From the NCBI GenBank assembly GCA_041488155.1, contig JBGPOS010000028.1, positions 1-47,446 of the forward strand: DNA of 47,446 bases, given 5' to 3'. The DNA is from JBGPOS01 sp041488155. GTDB taxonomy: Bacteria > Chloroflexota > Dehalococcoidia > Tepidiformales > Tepidiformaceae. Below the pieces are notes generated by a model, which saw only the letters and a program-made list of their open reading frames with translations, had not been told where the DNA came from and ran no database searches. A program made the translations under genes and the position numbers. Positions 33,628 through 42,866 of this stretch are shown one piece after another. How positions within the stretch are numbered: position 1 is the stretch's first letter; each line of letters opens with the position of its first letter.

Positions 33628-35139
33628 TTAGCCGGCGTCCTTGCCAACCGGTGTCGCGCCGGGGATGGCGCGAGCCGCCTGGACGAGGTGTCCCGACGCG
33701 GGCTGTGGCCTCTGCTGGGCTGCCCGTTCAATCAACCTGACCTTGAGCTGGAGTGGCCGGTCGAGGATCTCCTCGGCCTGGGCTTCGACGATGCTTCGGA
33801 ACTCGTTTGCGATGCGACCCATGTGGACGGGGTAGTAGAACCCGAGCTCCAGTTCGGCATCGCCGATCGAGAGCACTTCGCAGGAGCCGTTGAGCAGGGC
33901 ACCAGCGGGGACGCTGACCACCCGGCAGCGGTCGGAGAGAGTACGCAGGAACCGTTGCTCGGGGGTATCCGCAGCATCGGGGGCAGCGGGAGCGCCATCT
34001 TTGCGAGCCGGACGTTCGGCGCGAGGGGTTGGGGTAGCTCGTTGCGCCACCGCCGGCTGCGCCTCGACTCTTGCGCCGAGGATCGCCGAGGCACAGGCAA
34101 CTTCGAGCGGGACCGGGCTCGCCGGGTCCAACCGGAAGTCAGCCTTCGCCAGTTCCTGGATGCCCGCGAGGATCGCGCTTTCGGCCGGCCGGCCGCGCTC
34201 GAGGGCCAGCTCGACAAGGCTGGCATACGGATCGTCCTGACCAGCCCTCCCGCGCAGGGCCTGGCGGAGAACGTCACGGAGGATGTCGATGGTTTCGCGA
34301 GTGAAGCGGCTGATGCTGATGCCGTCTTCGGCTACCGCGCGGGGGATCTCGATCGCTCCCGCGAGGTCCTGTTCGATGATGGCGCGCGCCAGCGTCTCGC
34401 TTCGTTCGTCATGGACGAGCCCAAGCGCCGCCAGCACGTCGTCGGTGGAGGGGCGGTCGCCGTAGCGCGCGACGACCTGCTCGAGCATTGTGATGGCGTC
34501 GCGCATCCCTCCTCGGGACTGGACCGCGATCTGGAGGAGGCCTTCGTCCGGCACGTGGAACCCCTCCTGCTCGCAGATGTAGCGAAGGCGCGAGACTCCG
34601 GCGTCGTTCGACATCCGATGAAAGTCGTAGCGCTGGCAGCGCGAGATGATCGTCGGGGGCACTTTGTTCAGGTCTGTCGTGGCGAGGATGAAGATGGCGT
34701 AGGGCGGGGGTTCCTCGAGCGTCTTGAGGAGAGCATTGAAGGCAATTTCGGTGAGCATGTGCACTTCGTCGAGGAGGTAAACCTTCTTCTGCAAGTCGCT
34801 CGGGGCGAAGGCGATCTTCTCTCGCAGGTCGCGTATGTCTTCGACGCCGCGATTGCTGGCGGCGTCCATCTCTATGAGGTCCAAGGCGGCGCCGCGCGTG
34901 ATCGCGACGCAGGGCGGGCACGTGTTGCACGGTTCGCCACCGGTGAGATTGAGGCAGTTGACTGCGCGGGCGAGGATGCGGGCTGTAGTGGTCTTGCCGG
35001 TCCCGCGAGGGCCGCTGAAGAGGTAGGCGTGAGCCACCTGCCCAGTCGCGAGGGCGTTCCGCAGGGTAGTTACGATGTGATCCTGCCCGACGACCTCATC
35101 GAAGCCGCGGGGACGCCACTTGCCGTAGAGCACGAGCAC
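33628..35139 (-). CDS. dnaX: DNA polymerase III subunit gamma/tau
   Basis: About 503 residues. The clamp-loader AAA+ core is clear: LYGKWRPRGFDEVVGQDHIV, Walker A SGPRGTGKTTTARI, the zinc module CLNLTGGEPCNTCPPC, Walker B YLLDEVHML, and sensor ISRCQRYDF. After about residue 350 the tail becomes Ala/Pro-rich (tau-like) with a conserved beta-rich end. I place the start at the GTG at 35139; a second GTG two codons later is equally possible, and the longer open frame to 35202 overlaps ybeY. I see no obvious A-rich slippery site, so gamma production is unclear. Confidence 0.93.
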   Translation of the reverse strand: MLVLYGKWRPRGFDEVVGQDHIVTTLRNALATGQVAHAYLFSGPRGTGKTTTARILARAVNCLNLTGGEPCNTCPPCVAITRGAALDLIEMDAASNRGVEDIRDLREKIAFAPSDLQKKVYLLDEVHMLTEIAFNALLKTLEEPPPYAIFILATTDLNKVPPTIISRCQRYDFHRMSNDAGVSRLRYICEQEGFHVPDEGLLQIAVQSRGGMRDAITMLEQVVARYGDRPSTDDVLAALGLVHDERSETLARAIIEQDLAGAIEIPRAVAEDGISISRFTRETIDILRDVLRQALRGRAGQDDPYASLVELALERGRPAESAILAGIQELAKADFRLDPASPVPLEVACASAILGARVEAQPAVAQRATPTPRAERPARKDGAPAAPDAADTPEQRFLRTLSDRCRVVSVPAGALLNGSCEVLSIGDAELELGFYYPVHMGRIANEFRSIVEAQAEEILDRPLQLKVRLIERAAQQRPQPASGHLVQAARAIPGATPVGKDAG

Positions 35140-35198
35140 CTCTGGGGCGGGGTCTCCAGTAAGTATAGAACAGATGTGCCGGGACTCGCAGAGCCGGA

Positions 35199-35666
35199 TC
35201 AATGCCCGCCGTGGGGCCCGATGGGCCCGAGATAGTGCTCTTCTCGGGCCTGCATTCTCGCCTCGGACTGGGCATCTTCGACATGGTCGTAGCCGCAGAG
35301 ATGGAGAATGCCGTGAACGAGGAGGTGCGCCAATTCGGCGTCGATGTGGTGGCCGATGGCTGCTGCCTGGCGCTCCGCGGTGGGCAGGGCGATAGCAATG
35401 TCCCCGAGCAGCGGCTGATCCGCCATCCCCTGCACGAAGTCGTCCGCTTCGTCTGGAAACGAGAGCACATCGGTGGCCTCGTCGATCCCCAGGAAGCGCC
35501 GGTTCATCTCCCGGACGTCGTCGTCATCGGTCACGAGCACGGCGAGGGAGGTGCCGGGCGCGATGCTCTCGCCGGTCATGACGCGCTCAGCAAGTTCGTG
35601 CAGCGCCGCAACGTCGACCGCCGGAGCGGCCACGGTCATTTCTACGGATACGTCGTAGGCTGCCAT
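35199..35666 (-). CDS. ybeY: rRNA maturation RNase YbeY
   Basis: A 155-residue UPF0054 metalloprotein. The zinc motif is LLVHGILHLCGYDH (H-x3-H-x5-H) preceded by RRFLGIDEATDVLSFPD; the catalytic region is complete. YbeY processes the 3' end of 16S rRNA and takes part in ribosome quality control. ATG at 35666, 3 bp after the nuoN stop, so it belongs to the complex I operon transcript; dnaX follows after about 60 bp. Confidence 0.94.
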   Translation of the reverse strand: MAAYDVSVEMTVAAPAVDVAALHELAERVMTGESIAPGTSLAVLVTDDDDVREMNRRFLGIDEATDVLSFPDEADDFVQGMADQPLLGDIAIALPTAERQAAAIGHHIDAELAHLLVHGILHLCGYDHVEDAQSEARMQAREEHYLGPIGPHGGH

Positions 35667-35668
35667 CG

Positions 35669-37135
35669 TCAGTGAGCCAGCGGCGCGAAGATCTCCACGG
35701 CGTCCTGGGCGGCTGAGATGAGCGGCATCGGCAGGATGCCGAAGACGAACACGCCGAGCGTAGCCACGCCCAGTGATAGCCCGATAGAGGGCGACGTTCG
35801 GACAGGCTCTTCGCCGGCCGGATCCCCCAGAAACATCTGGCGGGCGACGCCGAGGTAGTAGTACGCGGAGATGACGCTGTTCAGGACGCCGACGATCACC
35901 AGCCAGGCGAGGTCGGCCCGGATCCCGGCGTTGAAGATGTAGAGCTTCGCCCAGAACCCGGCGGTCGGCGGTATACCCGTCAACGAGACCAGGCAGAAGG
36001 CAAGGGCGACCGCCAGGAACGGAGAGCGCTTCCACATGCCCGCGTAGTCACGTATCTGATCGCTGCCTATCTTCTGGGAGATAGCGATCACCGCCACGAA
36101 GGCGCCGAGGTTGGTGAAGGCGTAGGCCGCGAGAAAAAGGAGGATCCCGCTTGCGCCGAGGGTGAACTGGTCTCCGGCGACGGAAATGGCGGCCAGGCCA
36201 ACCATGAAGTTCCCCGCCTGGGCAATCGAAGAGTAGCCCAGCATCCGCTTGATGTCGGTCTGGACGACAGCCATCACGTTTCCGAGGGTCATCGAGACTG
36301 CGGCCAGCGCGGCGAAGAGGTTCGACCAGTCGCTGCTCAGGAAGTCGGCGCCGAGCCCTTCAAAGAAGATGCGGGTGACGACAGCGAACGCGGCGGCCTT
36401 CGACCCGACGGAAAGGAAGGCCGCCACCGGCGTTGGCGCCCCCTGGTAAACGTCGGGCACCCACATCTGGAAGGGGACGACCGCCATCTTGAACCCGAAT
36501 CCGGCGATGAGGAGGACCATGGCGAGGACCAGCACCGAACGGTGAGCATCGCCGCTGGCCTGGATTTGCTGGGCGATCTCCGTCAGGAGGGTCGTCCCCG
36601 TCACTCCGTAAAGAAGCGCCATCCCGTAGAGAAGAAGCGCGGAAGCGATGGCGCCTAACAGCAGGTACTTGAGGCCGGCTTCGCTCGACTTCTCGTCCTT
36701 ACCCCAGCCGGCGAGGATGTACTGAGGGATGGAGGAGAGTTCGAGCGAGAGGAAGATCGTGATCAAGTCTCGCGAGGCGGCCAGGAACATCAGTCCGGCT
36801 GCGGCGGTGAGCACCAGCGCGTAATACTCACCCTGGCCGCGCCCTTCACGGTTCACCCAATCGATCGAAGCCAGCACAATGGTCGCCGTGATGCCCGCGA
36901 ACAGGTAGTAGAAGAAGACGGCGTATTTGTCGAGCGACAGCGTCCCGTCAAAGGCGACCTGATAGTCGTCACGGGAGACCCAGGAAGTCGTCCAGGCTGC
37001 CGAGGCGGCCAACCCGAGCAAGGCGACGTAGGGAAGAAGCCGCCGCTGTTGGGGGGCGAGGGAGTCAATGAGCAGCACGAGGCCGGCGGCGAGCAAGACG
37101 GCGATCTGTGGCCCGGCGATGTCTATTGAGTTCAC
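35669..37135 (-). CDS. nuoN: NADH-quinone oxidoreductase subunit N
   Basis: A 488-residue antiporter-like proton-pumping subunit with about 14 helices. Family features: LTGIPPTAGFWAKLYIF near the C terminus, and YSSIAQAGNFMVG with the helix-lysine region nearby (VQTDIKRMLGYSS). GTG start at 37135 overlaps the nuoM stop by 4 bp. It sits in the inner membrane as one of three pump modules with NuoM and NuoL. Confidence 0.96.
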   Translation of the reverse strand: MNSIDIAGPQIAVLLAAGLVLLIDSLAPQQRRLLPYVALLGLAASAAWTTSWVSRDDYQVAFDGTLSLDKYAVFFYYLFAGITATIVLASIDWVNREGRGQGEYYALVLTAAAGLMFLAASRDLITIFLSLELSSIPQYILAGWGKDEKSSEAGLKYLLLGAIASALLLYGMALLYGVTGTTLLTEIAQQIQASGDAHRSVLVLAMVLLIAGFGFKMAVVPFQMWVPDVYQGAPTPVAAFLSVGSKAAAFAVVTRIFFEGLGADFLSSDWSNLFAALAAVSMTLGNVMAVVQTDIKRMLGYSSIAQAGNFMVGLAAISVAGDQFTLGASGILLFLAAYAFTNLGAFVAVIAISQKIGSDQIRDYAGMWKRSPFLAVALAFCLVSLTGIPPTAGFWAKLYIFNAGIRADLAWLVIVGVLNSVISAYYYLGVARQMFLGDPAGEEPVRTSPSIGLSLGVATLGVFVFGILPMPLISAAQDAVEIFAPLAH

Positions 37136-38595
37136 GAGCCGATCCTGAGCACGATATGGTCGATCGCGGGGCCGATCTTATCCATCACAATCGCCGGGTA
37201 GACTCCCAGCAGGATCACGAGCCCGGCGAGCCCAGCGACGACCGAGTGCTCCCACCAGTGCTGCTGGTCCGCCAGGCCGTCCCATTCGTGCCGGACCGGA
37301 CCAAAAGCCACGCGCTGGAGCATCCAGAGGATGTATCCGGCCGAGAGCACCACTCCGAAGATCGCCATCAGCACGGCCCATTCGAACTTCTGGAAGGCAC
37401 CCAGGAAGACGGTGATTTCAGCGATAAAGCCAGCCAGCGCGGGCAGGCCGAGGCTTCCTAGCCCGGCGAAGACAAGACCAGTGATGATCAGCGGCATCTG
37501 GCGCGCCAGCCCTCCGAGCAGCGCGATCTCCCGGGTATGGGTTCGTTCGTACAGCAACCCGACCATGACGAACATCAGCCCGGTGATCAGCCCGTGGGCA
37601 AGCATCTGGTAGGTGGCGCCTACGAGGCTCGTGGTACCCAGGGCCCCGATCCCCAGCAGGACGACGCCCATGTGGCTCACCGAGGAGTAGGCGACGAGGC
37701 GCTTCAGATCGGTCTGGCGCAACGTGACAAAGGCTCCGTAGAGGACGCTCACGGCGCCGATGGCGGCGAACCATATGCCGTAGTCGTCGGCGGCCCCCGG
37801 CAAGATGGTGACGCACATTCGGATGATGCCGTAGCCGCCCATCTTGAGGAGGACCCCGGCCAGCATCACGGAGACGGCGGTCGGGGCATCGCTGTGGGCA
37901 TCAGGCAGCCAGGTGTGCAACGGAACGATCGGCAGCTTCACGGCGAAACCGATGAACAGAAAGAGGAAGGCCCAGCGCACGGGGAGAATGGTGTCTTCGA
38001 ACGACGATCGCCCAAGGACTTCGATGTCGAACGTATTGGCCCCAAAGGCGAGGACGAGGATGCCCACGAGCATGAAGGCCGAACCGGCGAGCGTGAAGAG
38101 CACGAACTTCGTCGCCGAATACTCTTTGCGGCCCGACCCCCAAACCGCGATGAGGAGGAACATTGGAAAGAGCTCGAGCTCCCAGAACAGGAAGAAGAGC
38201 AGGAAATCGAGGGCAGCGAACACGCCGAGGACGGAACTCGACAGCACGAGCAGCGCAGCGAAGTAAGCACGCGGCCGCATCGTGATGCTGAAGGAAACGA
38301 GGACCGAGGCGACGGTCAGGAAGGTGGTCAGCACCACAAGGGGCATGCTGAGACCATCGAGGCCCATGAAGTACTGGAGGTTGAAAGCGCCGACGTCGAC
38401 CCAGTCCCGGCGAACGACGAACTGGAATCCGTCTTTGTCGTTGTCGAAGGCGAAGAACATCTGCAGGGAGATGGCGAGCATCGCGACTGCCGCAGCCAGG
38501 GCAACGTACTTCGCGTAGCCCTCGTAGCGCTGAGGGAGCAAGAGGACGGCGACCGCCGCGACCGCGGGCAGGAAGACGAGGACGGTCAGTTCCAC
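37132..38595 (-). CDS. nuoM: NADH-quinone oxidoreductase subunit M
   Basis: A 487-residue antiporter-like subunit. Conserved pieces: FLFWELELFPMFLLI (helix-5 Glu), KLPIVPLHTWLPDAHSDAPT, LRQTDLKRLVAYSSVSHMG (buried lysine and HS turn), and LGLPALAGFIAEITVF. ATG start. Spacing to nuoL is 10 bp. Confidence 0.96.
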   Translation of the reverse strand: MELTVLVFLPAVAAVAVLLLPQRYEGYAKYVALAAAVAMLAISLQMFFAFDNDKDGFQFVVRRDWVDVGAFNLQYFMGLDGLSMPLVVLTTFLTVASVLVSFSITMRPRAYFAALLVLSSSVLGVFAALDFLLFFLFWELELFPMFLLIAVWGSGRKEYSATKFVLFTLAGSAFMLVGILVLAFGANTFDIEVLGRSSFEDTILPVRWAFLFLFIGFAVKLPIVPLHTWLPDAHSDAPTAVSVMLAGVLLKMGGYGIIRMCVTILPGAADDYGIWFAAIGAVSVLYGAFVTLRQTDLKRLVAYSSVSHMGVVLLGIGALGTTSLVGATYQMLAHGLITGLMFVMVGLLYERTHTREIALLGGLARQMPLIITGLVFAGLGSLGLPALAGFIAEITVFLGAFQKFEWAVLMAIFGVVLSAGYILWMLQRVAFGPVRHEWDGLADQQHWWEHSVVAGLAGLVILLGVYPAIVMDKIGPAIDHIVLRIGS

Positions 38596-38605
38596 CGAGT
38601 CCTCC

Positions 38606-40552
38606 TCACAGCGGATTCACCGCGAAGACGGTGATGACCAGCACGATCACTCCCGCGGCGAATCCAAGGCCGTAACCTTGGAGCTGCCCGTTCTGGATCA
38701 CACGCAGGCGCGCGCTCAGCTCGCGGGCGGCGCGCGCACCGCCGTTGACGGCGCCGTCGACGACGAAGCGATCGTTAGCTTCAACCAGCCGGTTCCAGCC
38801 CTGCTGGAAGATCCGGGTGACGAAGAAGTCCTCGTAGATGCGGTCGAGGTAGTACTTATTCTCGAAGAGCGCAGTGAGCGGACCGAAGCCGTTACGCAAC
38901 GAACGAGATGAGACCCACTCGCGGTAGTAGATGGCCCAGGCCACGAAGATGCCGCCGAGCACCAGTGCCATCGAGCTGATCGCGATCCCCCACTCAAAGC
39001 GGCTGCCTTCTTCGGCGCCGTGCGGCAAGGCGCCGCTTATGAAGTCCCCGAACGAGCCGTTGATGTTGAACCAGCCGGCGGCGATCGCCGGCACGGCGAG
39101 GATGACGAGCGGTAGCGTCATCACCCAGGGCGACTCGTGCGGATGGGCCGGGTCGCCGTGGAAGTGCGAGTCTTCGTCGTGGTGATCGACGGGTTCGCCA
39201 CCCTTGTACGTGCCGAAGAAGGTCAGGAAGATCGCCCGGAACATATAGAAGGCGGTCATGAAGGCGACCGAAGCGGCGATGAACCAGATAGCCCGATTGT
39301 CGCGCCAGGCATCGAGCAGGATCTCGTCCTTGGACCAGAACCCGGCGAGGGGAAAGATGCCGGCGAGGCTGAGCGAGCCGATCACGAACGTCCAGAACGT
39401 TATCGGCATGTGCTCTTTGAGCCCGCCCATGCGGCGCATGTCGAAGGTGTTGGTGGAGTGGTTAACGGAACCGCTGCCGAGGAAGAGCAGCGCCTTGAAG
39501 AAGGCGTGGGTGAAGAGGTGGAAGATGGCGGCGACGTACCCGAAGGCGCCGAGCGCCAGCATCATGTAGCCAAGCTGGCTGATTGTGGAGTAGGCGAGGA
39601 CGCGCTTGAGGTCGGTCTGGACGAGCGCGATCGTCGCCGCTATCAGGGCCGTCGAGGCGCCGATCCAGGCGACCACGTGGCGCGCGTCGGCCGAAGTTTC
39701 GAACACCGGGAAGAAGCGGGCGACCAGGTAGACGCCGGCCGCGACCATGGTCGCCGCGTGGATGAGCGCGGAGACCGGCGTCGGGCCTTCCATCGCATCC
39801 GGCAACCAGACGTGGAGGGGGAACTGAGCGCTCTTCCCGGCAGCCCCAGCGAAAACGCCAAGGGCGAACCAGGTGATAACCGACGAACTCAGCGCGCCGG
39901 AGATGGCGAGCTCGTGAATCTCGTCGATCTGGAACGTGCCGCCGCGCGTGTAAATCAGCAAGATAGCGGCCAACAGGCCAAGGTCGCCGATCCGGGTGAC
40001 GATGAAGGCCTTCTTGGCGGCGGCGGCAGCACTCGGTTTGTGGTACCAGAACCCGATGAGCAAGTAGCTGCTCAACCCCACGAGCTCCCAGAAGATGAAG
40101 AGCATGAAGAGGTTGTCGGCGAGCACGAGGCCGATCATTGCCGAGGTGAAAAGGGCCATGTGGGCGAAGTAGCGGCTGTAGCCCGGATCGCCGGCCATGT
40201 AGCCGTTCGAGTAGACCTGCACGAGCAGCGAGACGGTCGAAACGACGACAAGCATGATCGCTGTCAGGCCATCGACGCGGACACCGAGGTTGACGGTCAG
40301 CGGGCCGGCGGTGAACCACTCGTGGGTATGCGTGGCGATGTGGCCGTCGGCATCGATCACGTTGAACAGCACGATGAAGCTCAGGACGCACGAGGCACCG
40401 ATCGCGAGGACCGTGAGGTAGCCCGCAAGGGCGGGTACCTTTCGCACGAAGAGGACGATGAGCGCCCACGCGGCGAGCGGGCAGAGAAGGATCGCCCAGA
40501 GAACACCTTCGGCGATCGTCGGCCCTGATGCGGCGGCAACGAGCAGCGGCAT
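38606..40552 (-). CDS. nuoL: NADH-quinone oxidoreductase subunit L
   Basis: A 648-residue subunit, the most distal pump, with the long C-terminal amphipathic helix that runs along the membrane arm. Marks: LFIFWELVGLSSYLLIGFW, AQFPLHVWLPDAMEGPTPVS, LIHAATMVAAGVYLVARFF, VQTDLKRVLAYSTISQLGYM, LAGIFPLAGFWSKDEIL. A His/Asp-rich loop (DHHDEDSHFHGDPAHPHE, about 475-492) is a local oddity. ATG start, 3 bp after the 65-aa gene. Confidence 0.97.
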   Translation of the reverse strand: MPLLVAAASGPTIAEGVLWAILLCPLAAWALIVLFVRKVPALAGYLTVLAIGASCVLSFIVLFNVIDADGHIATHTHEWFTAGPLTVNLGVRVDGLTAIMLVVVSTVSLLVQVYSNGYMAGDPGYSRYFAHMALFTSAMIGLVLADNLFMLFIFWELVGLSSYLLIGFWYHKPSAAAAAKKAFIVTRIGDLGLLAAILLIYTRGGTFQIDEIHELAISGALSSSVITWFALGVFAGAAGKSAQFPLHVWLPDAMEGPTPVSALIHAATMVAAGVYLVARFFPVFETSADARHVVAWIGASTALIAATIALVQTDLKRVLAYSTISQLGYMMLALGAFGYVAAIFHLFTHAFFKALLFLGSGSVNHSTNTFDMRRMGGLKEHMPITFWTFVIGSLSLAGIFPLAGFWSKDEILLDAWRDNRAIWFIAASVAFMTAFYMFRAIFLTFFGTYKGGEPVDHHDEDSHFHGDPAHPHESPWVMTLPLVILAVPAIAAGWFNINGSFGDFISGALPHGAEEGSRFEWGIAISSMALVLGGIFVAWAIYYREWVSSRSLRNGFGPLTALFENKYYLDRIYEDFFVTRIFQQGWNRLVEANDRFVVDGAVNGGARAARELSARLRVIQNGQLQGYGLGFAAGVIVLVITVFAVNPL

Positions 40553-40555
40553 CGG

Positions 40556-40753
40556 CTAGATTTTCCTCAGGATTTCGCGGGCGACGTGGGCTTTGCCAGT
40601 GGGCACGTAGAGGGTCCTGGGCTCGCGCATCGAGACCTTTTCGCCGCGGCCAATCGGCGGGATGACCCGCATGGAGAGTCCCTCCGCGGCGAAGAGCTCG
40701 CACCACGTTTCGGCCACGTAGGCGTTGGGCACGGTCATGAACTCAACCCACAT
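40556..40753 (-). CDS. Small DUF2007-like protein inside the nuo operon
   Basis: A 65-residue protein between nuoK and nuoL, 12 bp and 3 bp from them. The sequence MTVPNAYVAETWCELFAAEG, then LSMRVIPP, and KAHVAREILRKI has the ferredoxin-like alternation of DUF2007 (putative signal-transducing) proteins. No cysteines arranged for a cluster and no membrane helix. It is not a standard complex I subunit; being embedded in the operon suggests an accessory or assembly role. Alternative start at M6. Confidence 0.7.
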   Translation of the reverse strand: MWVEFMTVPNAYVAETWCELFAAEGLSMRVIPPIGRGEKVSMREPRTLYVPTGKAHVAREILRKI

Positions 40754-40765
40754 TCGTCTTTACGC

Positions 40766-41080
40766 CTATGACTTCAAGAGGTTGATTCGGTCGACATCGA
40801 CGGTGTCGCGGTTGCGATAGACGGAGACGGCCAGGGCGAGGGCGACCGCCGCCTCGGCGGCGGCCACGGTGATGACGAACACGACGAAGGTCTGGCCGGT
40901 GATCGGCCGGTCAGAAACGCTGAACCGGGAGAAGGTGATGAGCGTGAGGTTCACGGCGTTGAGCATCAGTTCGACGCCCATGAGGACGCCGATGGCGTTG
41001 CGTTTGCTCAGCGCCACTCCCAACCCGAGGCAGAACAGGAGCGCGCCGACGGTCAAGAACTCTTCGATTCCGACGCTCAT
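40766..41080 (-). CDS. nuoK: NADH-quinone oxidoreductase subunit K
   Basis: A 104-residue three-helix subunit with the two conserved membrane glutamates: GVLMGVELMLNAVNLTLI (helix 2) and VITVAAAEAAVALALAV (helix 3). ATG start overlaps the nuoJ stop by 4 bp (ATGA). Confidence 0.96.
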   Translation of the reverse strand: MSVGIEEFLTVGALLFCLGLGVALSKRNAIGVLMGVELMLNAVNLTLITFSRFSVSDRPITGQTFVVFVITVAAAEAAVALALAVSVYRNRDTVDVDRINLLKS

Positions 41081-41592
41081 GCCAGGGCGTCCTCCGCTTC
41101 CTCTTCCACGGTTCGAACGAGCATGATGGCCCCAACGAGGGCGGCGGTGAGCAGTACCGAGGCGAGCTCGAAGGGAAGCACCCAAGTCGTGAGCAGCGCC
41201 TCGCCCAGGTCGCTGGCAGTGAGCGACGGCGAGGTGGCGACTGTGGGCCAGTCGGTGTCTGTTATCACGAAGATGAAAACGGCCGCCAGCGAGATCGCGA
41301 GGAGCACCGCTGGGGCGAGCATCTTCGTCTCCCCGTTGTTGCGACCCGCTCGCGGGGTGAGCAGCACGGCGAAGAGGACGAGCACGGAGATGGCGCCGAC
41401 ATAGATGATGACCTGAGCCATCGCGATGAACTCGGCTGAGAGCAGGGCGAAGAATCCCGCGATCCCGACGAACGAGAGGATCAGGAACAGCACCGCGTGA
41501 AGAAGGTTCCGGGAAGCCATCACCCCTCCGCCGGCGATGAGTGTGACGCCGGCGAGGGCGTAGAAGGCCAGCGTCGGCCCCACACCGTTCAC
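41077..41592 (-). CDS. nuoJ: NADH-quinone oxidoreductase subunit J
   Basis: A 171-residue five-helix subunit. The pi-bulge region is MAQVIIYVGAISVLVLFAVL, and LLHAVLFLILSFVGIAGFF precedes it. GTG start at 41592 overlaps the nuoH stop (GTGA); the larger open frame upstream overlaps nuoH and is not coding. Normally nuoI sits between nuoH and nuoJ, but here they directly overlap. Confidence 0.95.
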   Translation of the reverse strand: MNGVGPTLAFYALAGVTLIAGGGVMASRNLLHAVLFLILSFVGIAGFFALLSAEFIAMAQVIIYVGAISVLVLFAVLLTPRAGRNNGETKMLAPAVLLAISLAAVFIFVITDTDWPTVATSPSLTASDLGEALLTTWVLPFELASVLLTAALVGAIMLVRTVEEEAEDALA

Positions 41593-42866
41593 GGCCGCCC
41601 CTCCCCTTTGGCAGGAGCGACAGGGACCGGCACATAGCCGCCGACTTCGTAAACGAGTCTCGCTTTGCTCGGGGTACGCTCGGGGCGGTAGCCAAGGAAC
41701 CGCGACCAGCCGACCAGGAGCGCTACTGCCAGGACGATGTTCACGACTGCGTAGAGATAGACGATGTTGTCGCTGAGGCCGTTCTCGGTCCAGATGATGC
41801 GCTCCGTGGCGACAATGAAGAGGTTGGCGAGCGCGACCGGCAGCATGAACTTCCAGGCGAAGGTCATGAGCTGGTCGATCCGCAGACGTGGGAGGGTGGC
41901 CCGCGTCCAGAGGAAGGTGAAATAGAAGAGGTGGGTCTTGCCCACGATGATCATCCAGGGTGGTACCCAGCGGTCGAGTCCGAACATCGACCACCCCCCA
42001 AGAAACACCGTCGACCCGAACGCGGCGGCGGCGAGGGCGTAGCCGATGTCCATTCCGTAGAACAGACCCCATTTCATCCCCGAGTACTCGGTTAAGTAGC
42101 CGGCGACGATCTCTGATTCCGCTTCGGCGATGTCGGTCGGCGTGCGGTTCAGTTCGGCGCTCACGCCAATGAAGTAGAGCACGAAGGCGACCGGCTGGAC
42201 TGCGATGAGCCAGATGTGATTGTCCTTCTGCCAGAAGATCAGGTCCTGCAGGCCGAGCGTCCCGGTGAAGAGCACGACGCCAAGCAGCCCCAGGACCAGC
42301 GGCACCTCATAGCTCACCGCCATCGAGACCACACGCATGGCTCCGAAGAGGCTGTACTTGTTGTTTGCGCTCCAGCCCGCCATGAAAGCGGCCAGCACTG
42401 GGAGGGAAGATACGGCGAGAAAGTAGAGCAGGGCCGTCGGGATGTCGGCGAAGACCATCCGAGGGCCGAAGGGGATGACTGCGAAAAGCAACACGCACGG
42501 CGCCACGAAGACGATCGGGGCGATCCACATCACCGCGACATCGGCCGCCCACGGGGTGAGGGCTTCCTTTTGCATGAGCTTGATGGCGTCGGCGATCGGC
42601 TGCAGCAGACCGAAGGGCCCGACCCGATTCGGGCCGTAGCGGGATTGGATCCGCCCGATGAGCTTCCGCTCCCCATAAACGCCGACGAACAGCTGAGAGG
42701 GAAGCACGAAGATGAGAAAGCTGGCCGCGAACCCGATGAGCGGCGCGAGTACGTAGACGATGCCGTGGGGAGCGAAGCGGTCGACCCCTTCGAGGATCAC
42801 CCGGGAGAGATTCGAGAGGTCGCGTAGGTCGTACCAGTTGTTCGTCGCCAGCACGGTCAGGGCCAT
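41589..42866 (-). CDS. nuoH: NADH-quinone oxidoreductase subunit H
   Basis: A 425-residue subunit that forms the quinone cavity. Marks: GVYGERKLIGRIQSRYGPNR, VGPFGLLQPIADAIKLMQKE, ELNRTPTDIAEAESEIVAGY, YSGMKWGLFYGMDIG, RATLPRLRIDQLMTFAWK. ATG at 42866 shares one base with the nuoD stop (TGATG). Confidence 0.96.
   Translation of the reverse strand: MALTVLATNNWYDLRDLSNLSRVILEGVDRFAPHGIVYVLAPLIGFAASFLIFVLPSQLFVGVYGERKLIGRIQSRYGPNRVGPFGLLQPIADAIKLMQKEALTPWAADVAVMWIAPIVFVAPCVLLFAVIPFGPRMVFADIPTALLYFLAVSSLPVLAAFMAGWSANNKYSLFGAMRVVSMAVSYEVPLVLGLLGVVLFTGTLGLQDLIFWQKDNHIWLIAVQPVAFVLYFIGVSAELNRTPTDIAEAESEIVAGYLTEYSGMKWGLFYGMDIGYALAAAAFGSTVFLGGWSMFGLDRWVPPWMIIVGKTHLFYFTFLWTRATLPRLRIDQLMTFAWKFMLPVALANLFIVATERIIWTENGLSDNIVYLYAVVNIVLAVALLVGWSRFLGYRPERTPSKARLVYEVGGYVPVPVAPAKGEGRP

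Noticed and set aside
33688..35235. 515-codon plus-strand open frame opposite dnaX
   Set aside because: Antisense shadow of dnaX, rich in Val/Ala/Asp as expected for such frames.
39137..40528. 463-codon plus-strand frame opposite nuoL (and similar ones opposite nuoM and nuoD)
   Set aside because: Glu/Asp/Arg-rich shadows of membrane-protein genes without domain similarity.
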